From Chrysomallon squamiferum (taxonomy: Eukaryota; Mollusca; Gastropoda; Neomphalida; Peltospiridae): a stretch of 64,000 bases of DNA. The DNA lies in assembly GCA_012295275.1 (NCBI GenBank), contig CM022672.1:6218943-6282942 (forward strand), read 5' to 3'. A program made the translations under genes and the position numbers. Positions 15,392-41,563 of this stretch are shown piece by piece; position 1 is the first letter of the stretch; each line of letters starts with the position of its first letter. The notes beneath the pieces are model-generated. The model was not told where the DNA came from, did not search any database, and saw only the letters and a list, made by a program, of their open reading frames with translations.

Positions 15392-16288
15392 ATATAGACC
15401 ATTTACCTTTTATCAACTGGTCCTTTGAAGTCTGAATCAAAACGTCGTGGCTTTCCTGTTTAAATAAAAGAAAATATGTGAACAGATAATAAGTAAAAAA
15501 TTCAGACATTTAATACAAGTATTTATGTAACATAATCTGTGACAATACTACCATTATTTTTACATCTGGGAGGACTGGACACAATTAAGCAATATGTTAA
15601 AATAGTTAAATCTGGTAAAAAAAAAAATAAAAATAAAAAGTAATAAAATAATTTTGTAAATCAAAATAATATTATTATTATTTTTTTTTTTTATGCTTTA
15701 AGAATTACAATGCCACATATAGAGTGATAATTATATTTATAAAATTAAAATATTAAATGTTGATTTTTAAAATTGTTAATTAATTAGTTTATTTATTTTT
15801 CAGTATACAAAAAATGTAAGAACGAAAAATAAAGAGATTTGGAATTATGTTATTTATCAACTTATTAATTTTGTAGATTTATTAAATCTGTATTTTAATT
15901 GCTACAAATCAGACGTTCACCATTAGTTAATTAAATAATTATATTAGCTGTGATAAAAATTAAAATAAATGATTTAATATCTATATAAAAATTAAAATGA
16001 TGAAATATTAATATTATATACTACGGTTATTTCAGTTTAGTGTACAGTGATTTTGGTTTTAAAAATTGACATCAAACTAACTACTGTTGAGAAAATAATT
16101 ATGACCACGCCTTGTACAATTTTCCAAATCGTCTCTTTGCGTCTGTTGTCAACATCGTATAATGTGGTCCTTTAAAAAAGAAAGAAAAAAATCTCTGTTT
16201 ACTTACCATACTCTTTAGAGTTCGGTGTTTCTTCTTGAAATGCTTCAACTTCTGGTTCGTTTTCCGCATACTTATCCTTCTTTCCCAT
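88..16288 (-). CDS. SLC44A2/4-like: Gene A: choline transporter-like protein, SLC44 CTL2/4/5 clade, 5' part (3' end beyond left edge)
   Basis: Multi-pass plasma-membrane transporter of the SLC44 family; relatives move choline, ethanolamine or thiamine pyrophosphate, and the substrate here is unproven. Exons in transcript order: 16207-16288, 15407-15455, 11496-11569, 9890-9968, 9228-9315, 5845-5973, 4915-4984, 3643-3778, 2808-2891, 2099-2211, 1005-1136, 751-850, 88-180. They total 1229 nt (about 409 codons), with every junction GT-AG and in phase. The ATG at 16286-16288 opens MGKKDKYAENEPEVEAFQEE, and no longer in-frame exon is visible upstream. Recognition rests on [13 protein letters not shown] (TM1), the NP..LIYPTDS.G.ICG and GCPTPQVCVPKC loop motifs, DCAAYYVESKS, RCIPAIFNK, FLWIILMRWLVGVMVW and RAIGYMMSTLFWPIIPF. 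The remaining exons (second ectodomain, TM6-TM10, tail) should lie left of base 1. Unlike genes B and C, the TM1 exon is split by an extra intron. Confidence 0.93.
1347..1405 (+). repeat. Dispersed repeat core, copy 1
   Basis: Contains GTGGCCTTAACTACACTGAA then GGCAAATGCCTT and GAAATTGATGATTTTTT. The same core, allowing substitutions, recurs at 41348-41410 and at three other intronic sites. The family is unidentified. Confidence 0.75.
3643..9315 (-). CDS. Gene A exons 5-8: large Cys-rich extracellular loop
   Basis: Exons 9228-9315, 5845-5973, 4915-4984 and 3643-3778 encode about residues 95-235. Cysteines occur in motifs also seen in genes B and C: GCPTPQVCVPKC, LICKYNINP, DCAAYYVE and RCIPAIFNK. 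Sequons are NTT across the exon 6/7 junction and NGT, NET and NAT in exon 8, as expected for the glycosylated SLC44 ectodomain. Exon 6 is two codons shorter and exon 7 two codons longer than in the paralogues. The exon 8 donor is GT|GTACGC; choosing it rather than the overlapping GTGTAC keeps the frame into exon 9. Confidence 0.9.
5218..5352. repeat. Three-unit tandem repeat in a gene A intron
   Basis: The block GGGACATTTACAGAATATGT followed by AACTGTGYACRCAGAAA occurs three times, the last copy slightly shortened. Confidence 0.85.
5485..5720. repeat. (TG)n and (TATG)n microsatellite block
   Basis: A (TG) run of about 20 repeats is followed by about ten TATG units (5577-5620) and further interrupted TG/TATG, in the intron between gene A exons 6 and 7. 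It yields spurious open frames on both strands. Confidence 0.9.
7470..7571. repeat. (AAT)n / (ATG)n trinucleotide block
   Basis: Runs of AAT followed by imperfect ATG/GAT triplets inside the long intron between gene A exons 5 and 6 (5974-9227). Apart from simple repeats and a GC-richer patch at 6880-7150, nothing else was seen in that intron. Confidence 0.85.
8945..9215. repeat. 64-bp minisatellite beside gene A exon 5
   Basis: About four units built on ATAGTACTAATAAAATGTAT, then TACTAATAAAATATATAC and TACTAATAGCTACAAATAAA, ending about 12 bp from the exon 5 donor at 9223-9227. The exon itself is not included. Confidence 0.85.
9890..11569 (-). CDS. Gene A exons 3-4: TM1, split by a gene-A-specific intron
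   Basis: Exon 3 (11496-11569, 74 nt) encodes [20 protein letters not shown] plus ISVF, the first membrane helix. Exon 4 (9890-9968, 79 nt) encodes GYARGNPYRLIYPTDSNG followed by NICGLGEL, the start of the ectodomain. Together they are 153 nt, exactly the size of the single exon at this place in gene B (33606-33758) and gene C (53341-53493). The extra intron is about 1.5 kb with ordinary GTGAGT and CAG ends. Confidence 0.92.
15318..15389. repeat. (TA)n(GA)24 microsatellite next to gene A exon 2 donor
   Basis: The AG run ends at 15389. In the transcript it is a CT tract starting 17 nt downstream of the exon 2 donor (GTAAAT at 15401-15406). Confidence 0.95.
15407..16288 (-). CDS. Gene A exons 1-2: cytosolic N-terminus
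   Basis: Exon 1 (16207-16288, 82 nt) and exon 2 (15407-15455, 49 nt) encode about 43 residues ahead of TM1. The first 28 residues are acidic (ENEPEVEAFQEE). They are followed by GKPRRFDSDFKGPVDKR, the family's G.P..FD..FKGP..R motif just before the first membrane segment. Donors are GTAAGT (strong) and GTAAAT (weaker). The second is followed 17 nt downstream in the transcript by a (CT)24 tract. Gene C has a 49-nt exon with the same motif ([17 protein letters not shown]), which supports the boundaries. Confidence 0.9.
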
Positions 16289-16547
16289 CACATGTAATTA
16301 AACTATCCAGATGATGCCCAATATACTCCTGTTTTATTTTAAACGCTAGAAGCGAATTTGTGACACTTTAACTAATCTACAGGTACAGGTAATTCAACAG
16401 TGAGCTACGCTTCCTTGTTGAAAGCAATCTATTGTTTGGAAATATCAGTATCCGTGAGTCGCCGATGATTGCCGATTTTCTACGACAATATACGAAAATG
16501 CCCGAACCACACGATGTATTTCAAACTGAGGCAAAGAGTTTTTTTTT

Positions 16548-16583
<36 letters not shown>

Positions 16584-17059
16584 TTTTTTTTTTTTTTTTT
16601 ATTATTATTATTATTTTGTTGTTGTTTTTTTGATAGTATAACGTTAGCCGTTATACATTTTCGTAAATTTTTCGTAGTATTCAAGTGATTTTAAAATCAA
16701 AAATAATTATGTGATATATAATCTGTGCGTTTAAGTTTCAAAATTAGATTTTTCTCTTCTTTAATACTGCTTAAAAGGCTGGAAAAACCATAGCTTTGTA
16801 CGTAGATACAGCCACACATACAACACACATAAATATAATTTATGTCAGTAAACAAAATAATTTTATAAATAAAGTGTTTAACACATATCTGTAAAATTAT
16901 TTACTTCATCTTTTGTCTTTTATCATCGGTTTTACTTTTGTAAAACTTCTGGAGCACAACGACAGAAAGACATTTTAATATCTAGTAATTAAATATGGAT
17001 TCAGTTTTGCAATTTTTTTTTTTTTTTTTTAATTTTTTTTTTTTATTTACATTTTTATT

Positions 17060-17659
17060 TACCGTATATACTTGTGTACAAGGCGACCTTATGTATAAGT
17101 CGATGTGTATTTTAAGACCAAAAATTGCGTCATTTTAGGTATTACTTGTGTATAAGTTGACTGTAGATTCCAGGCACCGTTACTTTGTTTTCGATTTGTC
17201 GGTAGTGGATATTAATGACGATTGCAATATTATTTCACCAAATTCTTTACAATTACACAAGTGAGTTTTGTTTATGAAATTAGGACCGATATTTAGTGCA
17301 ATTTGGCAGACAACTCTGCATTCCTAGATAATTGCAAGACGCCGTAAGGCATAACGCCGTACTGACGGTTTTTTCGCTTTAAAATGTATTTTTATGTCAT
17401 TAAACGGAAGAATATCATGTTTTACATTCATATTTGGTTTTGTTATTTAATTTTTCAAAAAATTTTATACGATAAAATTATATTTTTGAAAAGCTGAAAG
17501 ACCGCGATTATTTTAGATGCATCCCGTAGCAAAAAATAGTCAAAATGGCGACTCTTCAGCAACAGCTACAAAAGCATTACCTATGTATAAGTCGACCCCC
17601 AAAGTATTACCTTAATATAGTTTCCCCAAAATTCGACTTATACACAAGTATATACGGTA
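17060..17659. mobile_element. MITE-like non-autonomous DNA transposon, TA target duplication
   Basis: Near-perfect terminal inverted repeats: CCGTATATACTTGTGTA begins at 17062 and its complement ends at 17657 (TACACAAGTATATACGG), flanked on both sides by TA. Subterminal copies of GTATAAGTCGA occur near both ends (17094, 17150, 17586). No transposase frame fits in 596 bp, so it would depend on an element elsewhere. A TA duplication suits Tc1/mariner-like or a few other superfamilies; the superfamily is not assigned. Confidence 0.85.
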
Positions 17660-18017
17660 TGTTTCACTGTTTGCTTTTTTGTTCCTTTGTTTGTTTTTTA
17701 TTTGTGATAAAATGATTTGATGCCACCCTCTGAATAGTATGCAGTGTATATAAGTTGTATATATACATATAATACGCACGATCATCTTATGTATGTATCT
17801 ATGTGTGCACTTTGTGTGGGTTAAAATGTGCAGAACATATATTAATGTCATAAAAATACCCTAACATTACAGTTAAGTGCTAATTAAGTGAATTTTATTT
17901 TAAATCGATAATATGTAAATTAATATTAATTCACACCGATAACTTCAAAAATAAAAAATAAAAATTTAAAATTTAAAAATAGCAACGAAAATATAACAGT
18001 TGTAAGCTAGAGATAAT

Positions 18018-18173
18018 CAACGGTTTCTGCCATCGTCTAATTTCGTTCAACTTCGTTTTTACGGGGTATAAATAAGACGTCAACAATGTTTTGACGTCAT
18101 TTAACAGCAACTCGCGGCTGCGATTCGAGTACATTAAGCGAGGATTAAAGTCCTAAAAGAAAACTTTTGAAAG
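18018..18173 (+). promoter_or_regulatory. Possible plus-strand promoter and first noncoding exon
   Basis: A GC-richer island carries TATAAATA at 18067-18074, a CRE octamer TGACGTCA at 18092-18099 and a second GACGTC at 18076. About 75 nt past the expected start site comes AAAG|GTAAAC (donor at 18174). No ATG occurs between. The architecture is inferred from motifs only. Confidence 0.35.
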
Positions 18174-18364
18174 GTAAACGTTATATTTCAAAAACTGATA
18201 ACAAATAATCTTTCAGATAGTTTATAAAGAAAAATTAATGTTAATTTACTGATTACGAACACTTTGTGCATGTGAAACTTCTATGAAATAAAAAAACAAC
18301 AACAAACAAACAACAACAACAAAAAACAACAACATCTGAAAGTGAATTAACAATGTATAACAAA

Positions 18365-18425
18365 GATAATGTAAAAGTATATACATGTGTACGTATATGA
18401 CACATGTATATACTTTTACATTATC
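18365..18425. repeat. Perfect 26-bp inverted repeat with 9-nt loop
   Basis: Arms 18365-18390 and 18400-18425 are exact reverse complements (starting GATAATGTAAAAGTATATAC) around the loop ACGTATATG. The sequence would form a strong hairpin in RNA or a cruciform in DNA. Confidence 0.9.
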
Positions 18426-18614
18426 GCGCACACATTTGCCACTACTGATATTAATGTCAGTAATATGATTTTTTATAAATAAATAAATATTATTTTAAAA
18501 GAAAACGACTGTTATATTGTAGAGAAAAAGACCAAGCAAAAGAAAAGAATCACTCAATGGTACGTATATACAGACGCATTTTGTATACAACATTATGGGC
18601 ATACATATAAATAA

Positions 18615-18656
<42 letters not shown>

Positions 18657-18659
18657 ATT

Positions 18660-18944
18660 TTAGCATTTATTGTAGATATGCATCTTGTGTGTGTATGTAA
18701 GTATATAATGTTTATGAGCACCTTGATTATGCAAGCAGGTAGTGAGAGTGGTCATCTTGTGTTTACTTAGGTTGTATGAGCATCTTGAGTCTATATATAC
18801 AGTGTGTATGAACATTCTGTGTATATATGTACATAATGTGTTTGAGGATCTTGTGCACATATGTACATAGTGTGTATGATTTTAACCTTTTTATTGGACT
18901 GTTAATTAATTTGCAAAAGGGTGTAGTTTGTGTGGACATCTTCT

Positions 18945-18984
<40 letters not shown>

Positions 18985-19148
18985 TACTGGAGACTTGTAT
19001 ATCTACTTACAGTGTGTATGAGCATCCAGTGTATGTAACTATAAAGTCTATATGGGCTTCTTGTTTATATATGTAGTTTGTATGCTCATGTGTATGTACA
19101 TAGTATATATGAACATCTTGTGTATATAAGTAGTGTATATAGACATCT

Positions 19149-19189
<41 letters not shown>

Positions 19190-19330
19190 GTACCTGTATG
19201 GACTTAATGTTTAGTCCTCTTGTGTTTGCACGTATGTATTGTGTATCAGCATTTTGTTTTTGTAAGTACATCGTCTGTATAGGCATCATGTGTGTTTGTC
19301 TATATACATGCACTCACATGCATATATACA
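18660..19330. repeat. Degenerate minisatellite, about 40-60-bp units
   Basis: The phrase TATGARCATCTTGTGTATATA, with variants followed by TGTACATARTGTG, recurs roughly ten times at irregular spacing, interrupted by (TG)n and (TA)n tracts. It creates several meaningless open frames on both strands. Confidence 0.75.
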
Positions 19331-19889
19331 TATGTATATGAAGATAAAGGTTTATAAAAAGACAACAAATTTTTGAATATGTAACAACAACTTTATTTAA
19401 GGAGATGACAACTTTACTGATTTAGCAAAAAAAGAAAAAACATAATTTTAATATAATAATAATAATAATAACTTTATTTAATAATGGTGACATGTTAATC
19501 ATTTTAGCAAAAACACAACAACAATATATATGCATGTTATGTGTGCTTATGTATATTAATATTATTGTTATTTAATAAGAGACTAAAAAATACATTTATA
19601 ATGAAACATTTAAACAATGAAAAAAATTTGAAAATACTGAAGATACTCAGCATTAATTAATGTAATTAATTAATTAATAATTTAGAAAAATATGGTTGGA
19701 TATAAAAATAACCCATATTAAATATCTTGTGTAAAAATAACTGTCACAACACAAAATCTAATAACAACTTCATCCACTTTTAGTATACTATTAATACACT
19801 AATGATGTCAACAAAATTTAAACCAATAAATAAATAAATAAATAATAAGTAAATAAGTAAATACATAAATACAAAAAATAAACAGTAAG

Positions 19890-19920
<31 letters not shown>

Positions 19921-20057
19921 AATGAAATAACTCTATTTGGTTTGAATAACTGTACTGAGTAATTTGTAAGACTATTCGTATAAAAATAAAATCTTGTTAA
20001 AATGAAATTTCTTTGAAGTTTGAATCAAATATTTGGCACTTTTCTTTCATTTTGTAT

Positions 20058-36138
<16,081 letters not shown>

Positions 36139-36461
36139 TTTGTTTCTTTTGCGTTTTCTTCTAGTAGTGCGTTATTAATTATATAATTCTGACATCTTAC
36201 CAAACCAAGCTCTATTATTATCGTCTGCTTTCAAAGGTCAATCTACGTCAGAGGAACTGTGGTCATTCGAACTTTTATAACTATTCATATTAAACTTAAA
36301 GTAAAATAGATGTAGATCGACAAATATATATACATATATTTTTATTTCGTTTATTTGGTTTTTCTTTGGCCATTTGCAAATAAAACATGACTCTGTTTAT
36401 AGTGTTTAGATTTATTTCAAAATTATGACCTTATTTATTTTCAAAAATACCCATTTGTTTT

Positions 36462-36492
<31 letters not shown>

Positions 36493-37031
36493 GGAATTTT
36501 CAAATAAAATAATCACAAATATTTACAATTTAAACTAGACAACATATATTTTTATTTGGATAACTGTAATATACAAAAACTACGGTGTTTCTGAATAAGT
36601 ATTTTTAATTAACCACATCATAAAAATATACACTTGAGTAAGAGAAGAAAATGGCTTAAGCCATGAAGAAAATGTCAATATTATTTGATAACTACTCTTC
36701 ACTAACTGTTAGAAATAATAAGTGAATTTAGCGTGAAATTAGCAAACGATATTGGATATTAATAATTAGGTTTTGATAACAAAGTTTATTACTAATATTT
36801 ATATATGTGTAATTAATTATAAAATAGTGATATATTTAAAAAATGATTGATTACTATTGTATAAGCATATATATTGCTGACGACTGATAACCACTGACTG
36901 CATTTCTCAAAATGGCCGCCATTAAATCTTAATTTTATGCCGACACCATATCAAGTATTATTCAGTTTAGGAATTTCATTTTAGTTTATATTACTAATTT
37001 TATTTATTTCTTTATTTATTTATTTATTTAT

Positions 37032-37071
<40 letters not shown>

Positions 37072-38989
37072 TTATGCAAGATTCAAATTAAAACATTTTT
37101 TGTACATGCATAATCAGAGAAATAATATGCAACTGTACAGATGTAAACTTTAGTAATATAAATTGTTTTTATTTTTTCAAATTTTGTTTACGAAAAAGTT
37201 GTTATCTAATTTAAGTAATTAAGCATATTTAAATGTGGTAGGAATTAAAAGAATATAGATTGCTTTTGGAAAATATATTCAGTAATAGCGAATATACTTT
37301 TTATTAAAAAAAAACAAAACAACAATAATGATGATGATGACAATAATAATAATAATAATAATAATAGTAATAATGTATATGTTAGAGGCTCTTTGTCTGC
37401 TTCAAAATTCACTTATTAAATATATGAACTGGTAGATTTTATATGATGACTTTCCAAAACTTCAGATTTGTGTAAATTAACTAACATACACAAAATAAAG
37501 AACAACAGATAAATTTTATTTACATAAACATTAATATTAAAATTAAAATAATATTTACAAAGATATTTATAATAAAGGCCCCTAATGGATGAATATAATA
37601 TGCAATAAACTTAACAGTAACTTTGGTGAATACATTCAGATCTATATGAACTTCTACAATGTATGCCAAATTAGGGATATTTTGACAAAAATGTTTTATA
37701 TTTCTGTTCTGTAAAAAAATAAATAATAATAAAAAAAATACTTTTTTATGCAGTTGTAAAAATAGCAATGTTGTTAAATATATCTATTACAGTATTCTTT
37801 CAAAAGTAAAATCACTTGCTAATCAATACAACAAACAATTTTTCTGATTTTATAATTCATCCTCAACATATACTTTACATTACAAAATAATTTTTATTCA
37901 ATACAAAATTTTTGATATAGTATAATTGCTGCTGCTAATTTACAGAATATATATATATATATATATAAATAAATAAGAGGAAATACAATTTCATCTAAGA
38001 ATATATAAAATATTTTTAGTTAGTAAAAATTGTTCCATTTGAAACAAATATCAATGCCAAGTATATATGCATATGAAAGTAAAAATGATGATCAATTTCA
38101 ATAAATACAATGAAAAAGCTAAATAACAATGATAAAACAATATATATATCACAACTTTCATGATTTGTAACAAGAAATATTAGAAAATCAACAATGTTTT
38201 ACAAATTTGTTTTTTTTAAAGTAATATTAATAATTATAAAAATTAAAAGTATATTTAAAAAATTTATAAAATATATTTATTCAAACAAAAAAAACAACAC
38301 TTTCATAACAGTAAGAAATAATATTTATATTTTGCAATATAACAAATGCAATGTTACAGTATCAAAAACAATCTGCATAAAATATTGTAAATTTTCATCT
38401 TATCAGTAGTGATTAAGTAAATATTGTTTCAAATTACAGTAAGGTTATATAACATATTACAAATTAATTTGTTTTTAATTTATGATTTTGTCCTAAACAT
38501 AAAAAAAAATACAAAAGGCACAAATTTTGACAATAAAAATATATTTTAACTTAAAAGCCATCACAAAAACCAGCACGTTCACATTTCATGGAAAAATATA
38601 AAAGTTTTGGTGAAAATCAATTTACAAATGGTTATTCAGTTGCTAAAAAAATTTAACTTCCTACAGCACCAAGACTTTATAAAAGAAACACAGTATAAAA
38701 TTATAAAGATTTAACTACCAAAAGTGATAAAATATTCCCACATTTGCTTTACATACAAATTTGTATCTGCAGTGTATATTTTATTTCAAATATCTAACAC
38801 TAAAATCCAAAACAATAACTTTGTGACTGTTAGACATTAATTTATAAAGCTGTTTAATTATTGATGACTTGTTAAATAACAGTCAGCAGACTACAAGAAG
38901 CAAGTACAACGCTAAACTTTATTATCATTATTGTTATTGCTTATTACTATTATTATTATTATTATTATTATTACTACTATTACTATTGC

Positions 38990-39023
<34 letters not shown>

Positions 39024-39537
39024 TGCTTATTATTATTATTATTATTATTATTATTTGTTACGCCATGATTGGATTGCATTATATCACATACATAAGATCA
39101 AAAACAATAATAAAATAACAATAATAATAAGATATATATATATATAAAACAAACCTCAGAGGGTGTATCTACAAAAATGTCCATGGCAAGCAGTACAATT
39201 CAGCCACTTTCCAGACAATTGACACCAGTTTTTAAAATAACTTTAAAATAATAAAAACAATTCCCACCTTTCAGCACCCCACATACGTGGCATCCATAGC
39301 TTATGCCACACACACCACACATACCATACTTTAAAATCACAACCTTTAATATCTTTGTCTCTATAATTAGGCTATCCAAGAGTCAAAATATTAACTACTA
39401 ATGTAGAAAATCAAGTTTCAGTTCTTATTTCATTTTTGTCAAAATGTCTTCTGTGGTATGAACTGTCCAAATATCACAAATTCTTTCTTTGGCTTCTGTA
39501 ATCTTGTGGCAAGAAATGATGAAATGATGTATAAGTA
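36139..39537. other. Interval between gene C and gene B
   Basis: No gene recognised on either strand. The right part should include the gene C 3' UTR and the left part the gene B promoter and 5' UTR. Contents are A/T-rich simple sequence: (AAAT)n at 36463-36490, (ATT)n at 37030-37072 and 38940-39056, an (AT)n run near 37950, and long interrupted AT-rich stretches at 37500-38500. No transposon ends were seen. Confidence 0.65.
38940..39058. repeat. (ATT)n microsatellite
   Basis: ATT/TTA triplets interrupted by ACT/TGC, between the gene C stop and gene B. Confidence 0.9.
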
Positions 39538-39653
39538 TCACTGTTTGCCTGGTGGCTCTTTAAATGTATTGTTCTTGTTTAGTAAAGACATCATGCTTTT
39601 GCTCATGAAGTATGGCTTCTCTGGACTTCCGTCATGTTTCTCCAAATCTTCCA
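39538..39653 (-). CDS. Gene C exon 22: C-terminal tail
   Basis: Encodes [20 protein letters not shown], then [18 protein letters not shown] and TGA at 39538-39540. The motif LEDLE..DGS...PYFMS is diagnostic for the CTL2/4/5 branch as opposed to CTL1/3. The tail is about 24 residues shorter than that of gene B. Confidence 0.93.
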
Positions 39654-40759
39654 CTATAAATGATAAAAATTACAATAATGATGACAGAATTTAAAAGAAT
39701 GCGTGTGTATGTTTGTGTGTGTGTGTGTGTATGATGTGATGTGATGTGATGTGAATTTCATGGTTTATCATTGATCAGTTACCAGGAAGAAAACCATCAC
39801 AAGGAATAAATGTTACTTTGTCATTAAATGATTAAATGACAGATATAAAGCAATATCTAGCATATATATAAAATATATTTAGGCTGGTTTAGTTGTTTGT
39901 GTACAGATATTAAAATAGTAAAATGGTAATACTCACAGAAACAAAGATAAAGAGTGGCCACTGCCATGCTGTACACACTGAAGAATGCACATGATACGAG
40001 ATATGCAGCTATAGTCAAAATCTAAAAAATAATAATAATAATAACATTAACAATAACAATAATAATAATAATAAATACACATATTACTATGATTGGGTGC
40101 CAGGTAATAGTTTAATTGTACAATGTAACATGTAATGTACTATGACTAGTGTCAGTAATAGTTTAGTTGTGGAATGCAACATGTAACTTACTATGACTGG
40201 TGTCAGGTAATAGTTTAGTTGTGGAATGTAACTAGTGAATATTGGAATCTGTCCTTGAAACCAGAAAAATGAGGCAGTAACTGAAAATAAACATTTATGA
40301 AAGTTTATAAATTGCTATCTTTAGAAAAACAAGATTTAACAATAAAACAAACAGAGAAAAATAATGTCTTATTTTAAAATATTTTTAAATTTATAATAAT
40401 TTTTTTATTTTTACATTAAAAAACAAACAACCATAGGTATAAAGAAACAAACATCCATTTTATTACAATATTTTATCACTATCTGACAACTGAAAATAAA
40501 TATCTGGAAAAATACAAAATGTAGTTAAATAACATAGAAAACAGCTGTGTGTAGCTAACAAAATTATTTAATTCAGAAATACTTACAAACGGCAGCTGTC
40601 ACTAAAAGTTTGCTAAGAAAAAGAACAAAGTCTGTTGTCTTGTCCAACACGACAGTCCTGAAATAAGAAAAAATATGAATGTTAAAAAAGAGAGATAACT
40701 TTTTGTTTTCTTTTTTTTACTATATCACAATGTTATCAAAAAAATAATAATAATCATAA

Positions 40760-40790
<31 letters not shown>

Positions 40791-40899
40791 CAATATTCAG
40801 TTCAATTCATTTTCTTCTTAAGATATCAATGAAATAGTTCAGTATCAGTAACTTGAAAATACATAGCCAAACCTACTCAAGTGAATAATAATGATGATG

Positions 40900-40954
<55 letters not shown>

Positions 40955-41529
40955 TAGTAATAACAATAACAATAACAATAAAAACACCATCAGTAATCCA
41001 TTCCTTCCACTAACATACATTTATACAAGTATAGATTAAAAAAAAGAAAAAAGTTAAGAAACTTAAAATAAAATGAGTATTTCTTCTCTGTATATTTGAA
41101 TACTTTAAACTGAGCTAAATTATTAAATTTACTTAACTTCCTTTTTTCCTTTACAGCTTACAATATATTTTAATCAACTGGATTTTCACCATTTTCATAT
41201 TTCTGTTGATAGTTAAATATGATTAAATGTCAAAGTATCTTACCTAATAATGTTTCTCATAATAAGGAAGAAGGCATCCTTAGCAGAAACACAGAAATTT
41301 TTTCCATACACAGCAATCTAAAACAAACAAAAAATGGATTCAGGAATGCATGACCATAACTACACTGAGGCAAATGAGGCAAATACCTCATACCGAAATT
41401 GTGATATTTTTATTTTTATTTTTTATTTTATTTTATTTAAAAATTATTAAATATAAACCATTATTTTATTTTATTTAAAAATTATTAATTATAAACCACT
41501 ATTCCAACTGAAATGATAAAAAATAATAA

Positions 41530-41563
<34 letters not shown>

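Larger units (their letters stand above)
16289..20057. other. Interval between gene B and gene A
   Basis: No protein gene recognised. The first 200 bases right of the gene A ATG are less AT-biased and probably hold its promoter and 5' UTR. They are followed by (ATT)n/T-rich runs at 16541-16632, the inverted-repeat element at 17062-17657, a GC-richer block with TATAAATA and a CRE at 18018-18173, a perfect hairpin at 18365-18425, (TG)n at about 18619-18654, a minisatellite at about 18660-19330, and presumed gene B 3' UTR below 20058. Confidence 0.7.
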
